Assembly: GCA_002869925.2 (NCBI GenBank) | Contig: NEWT02000036.1 | Location: 1-64,000 of the forward strand | DNA: 64,000 nucleotides | Reading direction: 5' to 3' | Origin: Nitrospira sp. CG24A | Lineage (GTDB): Bacteria; Nitrospirota; Nitrospiria; Nitrospirales; Nitrospiraceae | Shown: positions 7,128 to 15,856 of the stretch, piece by piece | How the letters are laid out: each line of letters begins with the position of its first letter | Numbering within the stretch: the stretch's first letter is position 1 | Made by a program: the position numbers and the translations under genes | Notes under the pieces: generated by a model | The model's input: only the letters and a program-made list of their open reading frames with translations | Database searches by the model: none | What the model was told of the DNA's origin: nothing

Positions 7128-9017
7128 TCAATCTTCGATTGTGGAAATATCGCCAACGTCCTGCCCGAGCTCTTTCGCTTTGAGCACTCGCCGCATGATT
7201 TTACCGGAACGGGTTTTAGGGAGCGAAGACACAATGTCGATTTCAGACGGCACGGCGATCTTGCCCAATTCCTGCATCACTTGATCCTTAATCGACTGGA
7301 TGAGGGCCGGGCTGTCGACCTGGCCCTGCTTTAAAATGACGAAGGCCTTGATGGACTCGCCGACGAGTTTGTGGGGTTTACCGATCACAGCCGCTTCGGC
7401 CACGGCTGGGTGGCTGACCAACGCGCTTTCGACCTCGGCGGTGCCGAGCCGGTTGCCGGCCACTTTGATCACATCATCGGCGCGACCCATGAACCACATG
7501 TACCCGTCTGCATCTTTGTGGCAGATGTCGCCGGCGGTGTAGCAGTTTGGGATCGTGTTCCAATAGGTCTTGTAGCGCTCCGGATCTTTGTAGATGGTCC
7601 GCATCATCGAAGGCCAGGGCTTTGTGATGACGGCAAATCCGCCGGCGTTGGGAGGGAGACTATTGCCTTCCTTGTCCACCACATCGGCCTCGATGCCGAG
7701 GAAGGGCCTAGTTGCGGAGCCTGGTTTCAAGGGCACGGTTGGCAGGGGAGTAATCAGGATGGCCCCTGTTTCGGTCTGCCACCAGGTGTCCATGATGGGT
7801 TTGTCTCCGCCGGCTGCCCGATGGAACCATTCCCACGCTTCCGGATTGATCGGCTCGCCCACGCTGCCCAGGATGCGGAGGGTGGAGAGATCGTATTTCT
7901 TGGGCCAGTCTTCTCCGTAGCGCATAAGCAGGCGAATGGCGGTTGGGGTTGTATAGAAAATCGAGACGCCATAGCGTTCGATCAAATCCCACCAGCGGCC
8001 AGGATTGGGATAATCCGGCTTGCCTTCAGCTGTGAGGATCGTGGCCCCGTTGAGGAGAGGACCATACACAATATAACTGTGGCCGGTGACCCAGCCTGGG
8101 TCGGCGACACAGAAATAGACATCGTCGTCCTTGAGATCGAAGACGTATTTCGTGGTGATGTAGGTCCCGACCATATAGCCGCCATGGACATGGACCACGC
8201 CTTTGGGTTTCCCGGTCGTGCCGGAGGTATAGAGGATATACAAGGGATGCTCTGCATCAAGAGGCTCGGCTGCGCAGACTGACTTTTCGCCCTTGACCCA
8301 GTCGTGCCAATCGATTTCCTTTGGCGCGGATAAGGCTATTTCAGGCGTTTGACGACGTAAGACCACGACATGTTCGACCGTGGGAGAATTTGCAACGGCT
8401 TGGTCGACCACTGGCTTGAGGTTGAGGATCTTGCCTCGGTCAAATCCCACGTCGGCCGTAATGACCAGTTTGGATTCTGCGTCCTGAATGCGGTTCGCGA
8501 GGGCCGGGGCGCTGAACCCAGAATACACCACACTATGAATGGCGCCGATGCGTGCGCAGGCGAGCATGGCGACAATCTGTTCGGGAACTTTCGGAAGGTA
8601 GATGGTGACTCGGTCACCTTTCGTGAGCCCAAGTTTCTTGAGCGCATTTGCGCAACGATTGACCTGACGGTAGAGTTCGCCGTAAGTAATGACCCGTTCT
8701 TGGTCGTTTTCCCCGACCCAAATGACGGCAACCTTGTTCTTGCGCCAGGTGTTGACGTGACGGTCTAGACAGTTATAGGCAATGTTGCACGTCGCGCCGA
8801 CGAACCACTTGGCCCAGGGATAATTCCATTCCAACACCTTGGTCCAGGGGGAGAACCACTCAAGCTCCTTCGCGACATCGCTCCAGAAGCCTTCAGGGTC
8901 GGCGATGGATTTCTTATAGGCGCTCTCGTAGTCCTGAATATGGGCCACGGCTTTGGTTTCAGGGGTCGGCTGATACACACGACTTTCCTTGAGAAGGGTA
9001 TCGATATTTTCTGCCAT
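7128..9017 (-). CDS. acs: Acetyl-CoA synthetase (AMP-forming)
   Basis: The enzyme activates acetate to acetyl-CoA through acetyl-AMP. At 629 residues it is near the usual ~650. It carries the ANL-superfamily AMP-binding loop YTSGTTGKPKG (263-273), the WWQTETG motif, the hinge region GRADDVIKVAGNRLGTAEVE and the C-terminal PKTRSGKIMRR containing the catalytic lysine (K606) that is the usual acetylation target. Two features differ from textbook Acs: YTAGDICHKDADGY in place of the common FTGDGA.RDEDGY. The ATG at 9017 is followed by MAENIDTLLKES. It appears to be transcribed from the 9018-9617 gap. Confidence 0.95.
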   Translation of the reverse strand: MAENIDTLLKESRVYQPTPETKAVAHIQDYESAYKKSIADPEGFWSDVAKELEWFSPWTKVLEWNYPWAKWFVGATCNIAYNCLDRHVNTWRKNKVAVIWVGENDQERVITYGELYRQVNRCANALKKLGLTKGDRVTIYLPKVPEQIVAMLACARIGAIHSVVYSGFSAPALANRIQDAESKLVITADVGFDRGKILNLKPVVDQAVANSPTVEHVVVLRRQTPEIALSAPKEIDWHDWVKGEKSVCAAEPLDAEHPLYILYTSGTTGKPKGVVHVHGGYMVGTYITTKYVFDLKDDDVYFCVADPGWVTGHSYIVYGPLLNGATILTAEGKPDYPNPGRWWDLIERYGVSIFYTTPTAIRLLMRYGEDWPKKYDLSTLRILGSVGEPINPEAWEWFHRAAGGDKPIMDTWWQTETGAILITPLPTVPLKPGSATRPFLGIEADVVDKEGNSLPPNAGGFAVITKPWPSMMRTIYKDPERYKTYWNTIPNCYTAGDICHKDADGYMWFMGRADDVIKVAGNRLGTAEVESALVSHPAVAEAAVIGKPHKLVGESIKAFVILKQGQVDSPALIQSIKDQVMQELGKIAVPSEIDIVSSLPKTRSGKIMRRVLKAKELGQDVGDISTIED

Positions 9018-9659
9018 GGCGCGTTGACTCCTTCAAAATCACGGTGCAAAGCGAATTGTGCGCATTATGCTGGAGGGGGAGGGGGAACTCAACTATGCCT
9101 TTCGCGCCTAATCCCCGAGGTCGCAACCTTCCTCGCCCGGTATCATTACTACCGCCCGCACTTGGAGTTAGAACTCAAGGAGAATAATGCGGGGTCTATA
9201 CAAAGCACAGAGCGTGAGGGTATCTTCCTCCCTTTTGGAGTGAGGCCCTTGTAGTCCGGCCCTCTTCCGAGGCCTCCTCTCTGCGCCTCTCTAGAGGAAC
9301 CGCCCACCGAGCCAGGAAGCCACGAAAGGCGGTCGAGGAGAAACGCGCGTGCTTCTTTCGTGCTGCGCAGGAAGGGGACGCCACGAAGTCCTCGAAGCGT
9401 CGAATGGCCTGCTGGGTTTTGAGTGGTCTCGCGAGCCGCGAACGTAGGCATCATCGATATGCTCATGCCTGAGATACACGACTTCGAAGTGATGGTGTAG
9501 CTGAATAGGAGTTTTCCCCACGTCAAAGTTGCGATATATCTGGTGGCTTAAAGGGAGCGGGAGGGCTGTCGTGGGCTATATTGGAAATGGACGCCTGGAG
9601 ATTATGCACACCGTGGCTTGGTATGTGACCGCACAGGCCTGGAGATTGGCAAATCTTCC
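9018..9659. other. Divergent intergenic region, repeat-rich, no gene recognised
   Basis: This gap separates acs (minus) from the plus-strand lipoprotein/porin operon. It contains GAATAATGCGGGG at 9182-9194, nearly the same as the terminal repeat of the 40840-41028 element, possibly a solo end, and a stretch (about 9280-9430) rich in short GAGG/CCTC repeats resembling interspersed repeat DNA. Open frames here (for example 9149-9526 minus) have no credible ribosome site or domain. Promoters for both flanking genes should lie here but none is clear. Confidence 0.35.
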
Positions 9660-10277
9660 GTGAGGGCGCCGATCATCAACTGCCCGGCAAACCTGTTTCA
9701 TTGGTTAATTGCCTCGTGCTTCATACTGGTCATTGGCAGTTCTATGTCGTGCGAAACCCATCCGAATCTCATTATTTATCAATCTGAGACTGCATGGGTT
9801 GCCCTCCGAGAGTTACCCCCTGGATATCCATCGCTTGGTCCACATCGTCATCCCTACACCATCACCCCTAAAAAGATGTTGACACTCTTAGAATCTCTCG
9901 AATACCGTGAAAGTTCGTTTTTGCCGTTCACTTCGAGTCGCCCGCGCAGGGTGTTTACTGCAAATCAGGGAAAAATGCTGGCGCAGGAAATCTCGAAGGC
10001 GTTCGGATCGGCTCTTTCGCAGGAAGTGGTGGCCTTCACGATTGCGGATGACGAGACGCCGGATCGACGCACGAAAGGCTTCACGTTCATCGTGAGCGAC
10101 GAGTTGCATCTGATCATCGAAGAGCTACGAAGGCCTGTCTACCAGGGAGAGCAGAATCCGTATCAGCAGCAATTGTTTCAATGGGAGTTACTACCGGCCG
10201 ACCGACAGCGACTCTACACCAGTCGTCCCGGAGGAAAAGGGGTGATCGGCAACTGGATCATCACCCCGCTTCGATAA
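9660..10277 (+). CDS. Putative lipoprotein of unknown function
   Basis: About 205 residues from the GTG at 9660; an upstream TTG at 9618 keeps the frame open but would place 14 polar residues before the hydrophobic N-terminus. The N-terminus (LFHWLIASCFILVIGSSMSC) looks like a lipoprotein signal with cysteine in SSMSC, an imperfect lipobox. The rest contains ITPKKMLTLLESLEYRES, KMLAQEISKAFGSALSQEVVAFTIADDETPD and FTFIVSDELHLIIEELRRP, a mixed alpha/beta pattern I cannot assign. It lies 13 bp upstream of the porin and is probably the first gene of the porin/two-component operon. Confidence 0.6.
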   Translation: MRAPIINCPANLFHWLIASCFILVIGSSMSCETHPNLIIYQSETAWVALRELPPGYPSLGPHRHPYTITPKKMLTLLESLEYRESSFLPFTSSRPRRVFTANQGKMLAQEISKAFGSALSQEVVAFTIADDETPDRRTKGFTFIVSDELHLIIEELRRPVYQGEQNPYQQQLFQWELLPADRQRLYTSRPGGKGVIGNWIITPLR

Positions 10278-10290
10278 GGAGCAGTATGGC

Positions 10291-11592
10291 ATGAGAGAAC
10301 ATCGGCCTCGGTTTCGTAAGCGCACTGATGTGTGGACTTCCATACTGTACAAAGCCGTCTTCGTGGTTCTCCTCCTTTACATGCTTGCTCCAAGCAGGCT
10401 GTTTGCTCAGACCGTCAACCAACCGGCTGTGACGCACAAGGAGGATACGGTCGACAAGCTGAAAGAACGGCTCCAGCAGATTGAGGAACAGCACCAAACA
10501 GAACTGACGGAATTGAAAGACCGCCTCCAACTCGTAGAAAAACAACAGAGCAGCTTGTCGGATCAGCTTGTCCAGAACATCAAAGTAGGCGCCTACGGTG
10601 CCGTCACGTTCGAAAATCTCAAGGACCGGCGCACGACTTATGACGGCAACTTGGAATTACTGATTTCGGGAAATATCCACGACCGAATTCGCATCTACTC
10701 CGAAATTGATCTTGGTCTTCCAAGAGGAAACGCGGAGGCAGAGCAGGCATACGTCGACCTTCTGCTTGCTCAAGCGTTCAACGTTCGTGCCGGTGTATTG
10801 CTGATTCCGTTCGGCAAGTTCAACCTTGATCACTTCGACCCTCGCCGGGACCTCACACGCCCCCCCTCCGTCGCGCGTCTCGTGACCCCCACCAACTGGG
10901 GCGATTTGGGATTCGGCGCGTTCGGTTTCTTACAGGTCTCGGATCACATCAAAGCGACCTACGACATTCAGGTGGTCAACGGGCTGACAGATCAGTTTAT
11001 CGCGGCGCCCGGCAATATCCCGGACCTCGGTCTGCAAAGTGCAAAAACAGGCTTGCGCCCTGATAATAATGGCGATAAGGCGATTGTTGGCCGTGGGACC
11101 TTTAAATTCTTCGACCAGTACGAAATCGGATTTTCGGGATACCGTGGAGCCTATAGGCCCGGCGGCAGCGACAAGATTACCGGTATGGCACTCGATGGGG
11201 AATTCAAGCCTCGAAACGTGAGCATTTTGGAAAATTTTGTGCTCAGAGGCGAATTCGCACGTTTTAATATCGAAGGATCGACGGCGCCGTCGAGTTTGTG
11301 GGGCTACTATGCCCAGCTTACCTACCGCTTCTGGTTTTCTGCCTTGAACTCGACCGTCCTAGGAAGACACTTCAACAACCCAACTTTCGCACTTGTCGGC
11401 CTCATCGGCCATACGAAGACCAATACCACCGCGAGTCCCTCGGGCAGTCTGTCCGGAGATCAGTATATTGTCGGATTCAACTATCGTCCGGTCGAAGATT
11501 ACGTGATCAAGGCGGAGTATCAATTCAATGACGGCCAAGACCCACAGAATCTCTCCGATGGGTTTCTCGCCTCCGTCGCGTGGATTTTCTAA
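10291..11592 (+). CDS. Outer-membrane porin with N-terminal coiled coil
   Basis: 433 residues: signal peptide (VVLLLYMLAPSRLFAQ), a charged coiled coil (about 50-95; DKLKERLQQIEEQHQTEL, LKDRLQLVEKQQS) and a beta-barrel ending in the terminal aromatic VAWIF required for outer-membrane insertion. The barrel has porin features of the phosphate-selective/OprP-like type, for example VRAGVLLIPFGKFNLDHFDP and YDIQVVNGL. The coiled coil probably trimerises or spans the periplasm. It is followed after 10 bp by a phosphate-binding-like protein and then a sensor kinase, suggesting uptake and sensing of one small anion. Substrate specificity is inferred only. Confidence 0.8.
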   Translation: MREHRPRFRKRTDVWTSILYKAVFVVLLLYMLAPSRLFAQTVNQPAVTHKEDTVDKLKERLQQIEEQHQTELTELKDRLQLVEKQQSSLSDQLVQNIKVGAYGAVTFENLKDRRTTYDGNLELLISGNIHDRIRIYSEIDLGLPRGNAEAEQAYVDLLLAQAFNVRAGVLLIPFGKFNLDHFDPRRDLTRPPSVARLVTPTNWGDLGFGAFGFLQVSDHIKATYDIQVVNGLTDQFIAAPGNIPDLGLQSAKTGLRPDNNGDKAIVGRGTFKFFDQYEIGFSGYRGAYRPGGSDKITGMALDGEFKPRNVSILENFVLRGEFARFNIEGSTAPSSLWGYYAQLTYRFWFSALNSTVLGRHFNNPTFALVGLIGHTKTNTTASPSGSLSGDQYIVGFNYRPVEDYVIKAEYQFNDGQDPQNLSDGFLASVAWIF

Positions 11593-11602
11593 CGGCCATA
11601 CC

Positions 11603-12055
11603 ATGAGTCTCTCGCCCCATACAAGACACCGCTGGCCGGAAGTGCTGGCCAGCGCGGCCGCCATCTGGTTGTGCGCTGCCTTCGCCCACGCTGAGTCCAT
11701 CGCCGTCATCGTCAACAAAAATAACTCCTCCGAGCCGTTGCGTGAGGTGGCCGTCGCCAGCATGTATCACGGCGAAACCATCCATTGGCCGAACGGCGAG
11801 AGAATCAAGCTGGTCAATCGAGAAATCTCCGCTCCCATCAGAAAGCAATTTTACGGGCACGTGCTCAACGCCGCATCGGACGAAGTGTTTTATCGCCAGG
11901 GCACGCCGATTCCCGTGCAGAGCGTCATTGAGCGATCCGACGAAACCGTCGTCAGCTTCGTCGCGACCATCGAAGGCGCCATCGGGTATGTCAGCCTGTC
12001 GCACCTGAAAAAGATCGGCAGCAGCCAAGTGAAAGTGGTCCTGATCATTGAATAG
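11603..12055 (+). CDS. Small periplasmic phosphate-binding-like protein
   Basis: 150 residues with a signal peptide (ASAAAIWLCAAFAHA) and a single-lobe version of the phosphate-transporter substrate-binding fold: IAVIVNKNNSSEPLREVAVASMYHGE, WPNGERIKLVNREISAPIRKQFY, and VSFVATIEGAIGYVSLSHL. Full PstS proteins have about 320 residues, so only half of the fold is present. No ABC permease or ATPase is next to it; instead a PAS-rich histidine kinase begins 17 bp downstream. A sensory ligand-binding role is more likely than transport. The ATG at 11603 lies just after the porin stop. Confidence 0.7.
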   Translation: MSLSPHTRHRWPEVLASAAAIWLCAAFAHAESIAVIVNKNNSSEPLREVAVASMYHGETIHWPNGERIKLVNREISAPIRKQFYGHVLNAASDEVFYRQGTPIPVQSVIERSDETVVSFVATIEGAIGYVSLSHLKKIGSSQVKVVLIIE

Positions 12056-12072
12056 CCGCTGAAGGCGCCGGC

Positions 12073-14661
12073 ATGAAGCACTCACTGCTATACAAGTTGA
12101 TGGCTCTCTTCTTTGTCGTATTCTTCTGCGCAGTCGGCGGTCTGACCTATTTTGCCTATACGTCGAGCCGCGACGCCATGCTGCAAGAGTTCAAGATTCG
12201 CGGGCGCTCGCTCGCCAAGGCCATCGCATCCGAGTCGAGAACGTATTACCGCAACCGCGACGTCGAAGGGTTTACCACCCTCCTCCAATCGCTCGGTGAA
12301 ACGGAGGACGTGCTGGCCATTCTCACGTATCGTTCACCCAAAACCCTCTGGATCGAATTTGCGGGTATCGAACTCACTGCTGAAGATCTGTCTTTGAACG
12401 AGACCACAGATACCTGGCAGCAGGACACGGTGCTTGCGAAGGGGCATATCGTGTCGGAATTTGGAAACGCTGTCGCTGACCCTGCGAAAGCGAACCTAGC
12501 CGACAGGCAAGAAGCGGTCTCCCCGGACGGCTGGATCCGTGTGTTCCTGGACCGGCAAGCACTTGAAAGGCGGCTCGACACGCTGGTGATTCGAACCCTG
12601 CTCATCAGCGGCTTGACCGTCATGCTGGGAGGCACCCTCTTTACCTGGTTGCTCCGGCAGTCCCTTCATGTCATCGGCCCTCTCACTGCCGCGACTAAGA
12701 AAGTCGCTCAAGGGGATTTGCGCATCATCGTCCCTGTATCTAGCCACGACGAGCTGGGAGAATTGGCGCAAGGATTCAATAGCATGACCGAGCAGCTGTT
12801 GGCGACCACCGTGTCCAAGAACTACGTGGACAACATCATTCGTTCGATGATCGACACCTTGATCGTCGTCAGTCCTGATGGCGCCATCGCGAGCGTCAAT
12901 CGAGCCGCCTTGGCGCTCCTCGGATACGAAGAACATGAGCTGTTGGGTCAACACATAACTGTCCTCCTCCCACAACATGAACCAGCATCCTCCGAAGCCT
13001 CCCGTGAAGATCTCGTGCTGCAGAACGTGATTGGTCAAGGAGAAACAACGTACCGGACGAAAGACGGACGGGCAATCCCAATGCTTCTTTCCGAAGCCGT
13101 GATGCGGGATGAGGACGGCCGCATCACGGGAGTTGCCCGCGTCGCTAAAGACATGACGGAGCACAAGCAAACGGAGGAGCAACTCCGGCTGCGCGGCGCC
13201 GCGCTCGAATCCGCAGCAAACACGGTGGTCATTACGGACCGGAGAGGACGAATCACCTGGGCCAACCCTTCCTTCGCGGCGCTGACCGGCTATTCCCTTG
13301 AAGAAGCCATCGGCCAGGATCTGCGCAGCCTGAAAGCCGGACAGCACAATCAGGCGTTCGATCAAAATCTGTGGGACACGATCGTCAGCGGAAACGTATG
13401 GCAGGGCGAGGTCATCAATCGAAAGAAGGATGGGAGCCTGTACACGGAAGAGGAGACGATTACCCCGGTGTATGACCAGAACAGGGAAATCAGCCACTTC
13501 ATCAGCATCAAGCAGGACGTGACGGAACGCAAGCAAGCGGAGAAAGCACTCATCGCAAGCAGGGAATACAACCGGACGCTGTTCGATCTCTCGCCGATCG
13601 GATTAGCCCTCTTCGACGTGGATGGATCCATCGTGGATTGCAACGAAGCCTATGCTGAGATGGTGGGGCGACTCCGCAGCGAAGTGTTGGGCATGACGTA
13701 CTGGGAGCTGACACCGAAAACGTATGACGAACAGGCCCGCAAAATCATGGACACCATTATGAAGACGGGATATTTCGAGCATTATGAGAAACACTATATT
13801 CATCGTGATGGGCATTTGGTGCCGGTGCGACTGTTCGGCAATCTGATTGAACGAGATAACGATCTCTATATCTTCTGCAGCGTCGAAGACATTACGGAAC
13901 GCCGGAAAGGCGAAGAAGCGCTCAAGGCGGCTCACCAGAAACTTACGGAATTGAATGAAACGCGATCGGAGTTTCTTGCCAACATCAGTCATGAACTACG
14001 GACGCCGTTGACCGTGATTCGCGGCGAAGCCGAAGTGACCATCCGAGGAAAGGATAAGCCCATTGTTGAATACAAAACCACCCTGGAGCGGATCGTCCAC
14101 TTGACGAACCAGGTCAATCAGCTGGTTGGAGATCTATTGTTTATCTCACGATCCGAGTCGGGTACCATTGAGATCGACAAGCAGCCTACTCCGCTGCCCG
14201 AGATTCTCCTGGAGATGTACCAGGAAGCGCGCGTACTGGCGGAGAAAAAACACATCGCTGTCACGCTGACCAGCCGAAACGCCCCTCCCATCATTGTGAA
14301 CGGGGATTCGCAGCGCCTTCGACAACTGTTCATGATCATCATCACCAACGCGATTAACTATACAAAACCGGAAGGAGCGATCACCGTGAATCTGGACAGC
14401 GACGGGACCTCCACCCGGATCACTGTAGCCGATAACGGCATTGGGATACCGGAGGAGGATCTCCCTCATGTGTTTCAGCGGTTTTATCGTGTGAAACAAA
14501 GACGTCAGGACCTGGTCCGGAGCGGGTCGGGCCTGGGGCTGCCGATCGCCAAATGGATCGCCGAGGCGCACAATGGGACAGTTTCCATTGCAAGTGTCCT
14601 CAATCGGGGGACCACGGTTACCATTGAACTCCCCCTCCACAAACCCCGATCCCCCAGGTAG
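12073..14661 (+). CDS. Hybrid-free sensor histidine kinase with HAMP and three PAS domains
   Basis: 862 residues. Order: membrane helix (7-28), periplasmic sensor region (32-170), second helix (about 172-195), HAMP (199-242), three PAS/PAC units (about 252-365, 372-495, 500-620), HisKA with phospho-acceptor His640 in ISHELRTPL, and HATPase_c with NAINYTKPEG, VADNGIGIPEEDLPHVFQRF and GSGLGLPIAKW. All catalytic boxes are intact. It autophosphorylates and hands phosphate to the OmpR-type regulator encoded about 105 bp downstream. The adjacent small phosphate-binding-like protein and porin suggest that it senses an anion or its binding protein; the PAS domains point to added redox or ligand input. 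Confidence 0.9.
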   Translation: MKHSLLYKLMALFFVVFFCAVGGLTYFAYTSSRDAMLQEFKIRGRSLAKAIASESRTYYRNRDVEGFTTLLQSLGETEDVLAILTYRSPKTLWIEFAGIELTAEDLSLNETTDTWQQDTVLAKGHIVSEFGNAVADPAKANLADRQEAVSPDGWIRVFLDRQALERRLDTLVIRTLLISGLTVMLGGTLFTWLLRQSLHVIGPLTAATKKVAQGDLRIIVPVSSHDELGELAQGFNSMTEQLLATTVSKNYVDNIIRSMIDTLIVVSPDGAIASVNRAALALLGYEEHELLGQHITVLLPQHEPASSEASREDLVLQNVIGQGETTYRTKDGRAIPMLLSEAVMRDEDGRITGVARVAKDMTEHKQTEEQLRLRGAALESAANTVVITDRRGRITWANPSFAALTGYSLEEAIGQDLRSLKAGQHNQAFDQNLWDTIVSGNVWQGEVINRKKDGSLYTEEETITPVYDQNREISHFISIKQDVTERKQAEKALIASREYNRTLFDLSPIGLALFDVDGSIVDCNEAYAEMVGRLRSEVLGMTYWELTPKTYDEQARKIMDTIMKTGYFEHYEKHYIHRDGHLVPVRLFGNLIERDNDLYIFCSVEDITERRKGEEALKAAHQKLTELNETRSEFLANISHELRTPLTVIRGEAEVTIRGKDKPIVEYKTTLERIVHLTNQVNQLVGDLLFISRSESGTIEIDKQPTPLPEILLEMYQEARVLAEKKHIAVTLTSRNAPPIIVNGDSQRLRQLFMIIITNAINYTKPEGAITVNLDSDGTSTRITVADNGIGIPEEDLPHVFQRFYRVKQRRQDLVRSGSGLGLPIAKWIAEAHNGTVSIASVLNRGTTVTIELPLHKPRSPR

Positions 14662-14703
14662 CGGATAGGAACATCGTGATCTCCGAACAAGAACCACCGT
14701 GCA

Positions 14704-14733
14704 TTTACAAAACCCGACTGCATTCGTCAAACG
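14704..14733 (+). promoter_or_regulatory. Conserved motif TTTACAAA-N13-CGTCAAACG, copy 1
   Basis: TTTACAAA at 14704-14711 and CGTCAAACG at 14725-14733 lie 34-63 bp upstream of the response-regulator start. The same two blocks with the same 13-bp spacer recur at 21260-21289 upstream of the polysaccharide operon. Reading TTTACA and TCAAAC as -35/-10-like hexamers gives a 17-bp spacer, so this could be a promoter type or a regulator site. Confidence 0.5.
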
Positions 14734-14766
14734 GATATCAACTTTCCTCTCATAGAGAAAGCATGC

Positions 14767-15453
14767 GTGAGTATCCATATCCTCATAGTTGAAGACGACG
14801 AGCGGATTTCAAGTTTCGTCAAGCGCGGCCTTGAGGCGGAAGGTTACCTCGTGGACCTCGCCCAGGACGGGCATGAAGGCATTCAGAAGGGCATGGACCC
14901 CTATGATGTGATCATCCTTGACCTCCTCCTTCCTGAGAAAAATGGGCACGAGGTCTGCCAGGCCCTGCGCCATGAGCAGATCCAGACCCCAATCTTGATC
15001 CTAACAGCCAAAGAGGCGCTCCAAGACAAGCTCCGCGTCTTCGACTACGGCGCAGACGATTATCTCACCAAACCCTTTGCCTTCGAAGAACTGCTCGCTC
15101 GAATCAAAGCGCTCCTCCGCCGCAAACCGTACAAGGAATCGATTGTGGAGCTGACGGTAGCCGATCTCATGCTGAATCGAGACTCCCGCGAAGTTCGCCG
15201 CGGGGCCAAGGTCATTTCGTTGACCCGGAAGGAGTTCGACCTCCTTGAGTTCTTGATGTCCAACCCCAACAAGGCGTTAAGCCGCGTGTCGATTCTCGAA
15301 CAAGTCTGGGGATATCATTATGACACCCTGACAAATGTCGTTGATGTCTACATCGGCTATCTTCGAAAGAAAGTCGATGCCGGCTCTAAGAAAAAACTGA
15401 TTCAGACAGTGCGAGACTTTGGGTACAAGATCTCCGATAAACAGGCCTCCTAA
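14767..15453 (+). CDS. OmpR/PhoB-family response regulator
   Basis: 228 residues: receiver domain (1-115) with acidic pocket ED10-D11, phospho-acceptor Asp52 in VIILDLLLPEKNG, T80 and K102 (LTKPF), then a winged-helix Trans_reg_C domain (about 128-222; SLTRKEFDLLEFLMSNPNKALSR, VWGYHYD, VVDVYIGYLRKKVD). It is the partner of the upstream histidine kinase. The start is GTG at 14767 (an ATG at 14763 is out of frame) with a weak AGAGAAAG site. OmpR-family proteins bind tandem 11-bp half-sites, so the repeat operators at 15497 and 20685 are natural candidate targets. Confidence 0.9.
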   Translation: MSIHILIVEDDERISSFVKRGLEAEGYLVDLAQDGHEGIQKGMDPYDVIILDLLLPEKNGHEVCQALRHEQIQTPILILTAKEALQDKLRVFDYGADDYLTKPFAFEELLARIKALLRRKPYKESIVELTVADLMLNRDSREVRRGAKVISLTRKEFDLLEFLMSNPNKALSRVSILEQVWGYHYDTLTNVVDVYIGYLRKKVDAGSKKKLIQTVRDFGYKISDKQAS

Positions 15454-15496
15454 CCTCGTTTTCATCGGGACCGTTCACTCCGCTCATTTCACCTAA

Positions 15497-15540
15497 TTCT
15501 TATCAACTTCTCATCTTCTTCTTATCTGGCTCTTATCTAT
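15497..15540 (+). promoter_or_regulatory. Four 11-bp-phased direct repeats, operator A
   Basis: Four contiguous 11-bp units occur: TTCTTATCAAC, TTCTCATCTTC, TTCTTATCTGG, CTCTTATCTAT, with consensus yTCTyATCnnn. They are followed at once by TTCAGATAGGGT, where TAGGGT could be a -10. This geometry is that of PhoB/OmpR boxes, which replace the -35. It lies upstream of a response-regulator remnant and the cytochrome c/porin genes. A closely similar array is at 20685-20728. Confidence 0.65.
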
Positions 15541-15687
15541 TTCAGATAGGGTCACACAGTCCTGGCAGATTGCGGACACACCTCGGTGCTGGCGGTCTCG
15601 TACTGATCGCCCCGATACCTGCCGGGCGTGCGTTGGATGGTCGAAAATGAGATCGTGCGACACGGACCGGGAGAATGGGCTCCGGCC

Positions 15688-15792
15688 ATGTTGCGGATTA
15701 CTGATTTCATGAAACGTGGGCTTGAAGCAGAAGCCTATGAGGTGAGCCTCGCATCGGGAAAGGTTCGAACCTTCGCGCTGCCGAAGCCTACG
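15688..15792 (+). pseudogene. Response-regulator receiver fragment
   Basis: The translation LRITDFMKRGLEAEAYEV, then SLASGKVRTFALPK, matches residues about 10-45 of the intact receiver protein at 20835 (RIANFMQRGLKAEAYEV, DLASGKAQILALTE), and the DNA is alike as well, including the stretch GAAGCCTATGAGGTG. The N-terminal acidic pocket and everything after residue ~45, including the phospho-acceptor, are lost. It sits between operator A and the cytochrome c gene, in the same relation to the operator as the intact gene has to operator B. Confidence 0.7.
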
Positions 15793-15856
15793 TGTAGGAT
15801 ACGGCCATCCCAGTGGATGGCTGTATTCTACGATCAAGCCCCCATAAGGAGGAAAC

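Noticed and set aside
7371-8282. Long open frame on the plus strand opposite acs
   Set aside because: It mirrors acs codons, has no ribosome site and no domain; typical antisense shadow in GC-rich DNA.
9149-9526. 125-codon minus-strand frame upstream of acs
   Set aside because: Low-complexity repeat DNA, no start signal, no family.
12496-13536. 346-codon open frame opposite the histidine kinase
   Set aside because: Antisense to conserved PAS domains; no signal or domain of its own.
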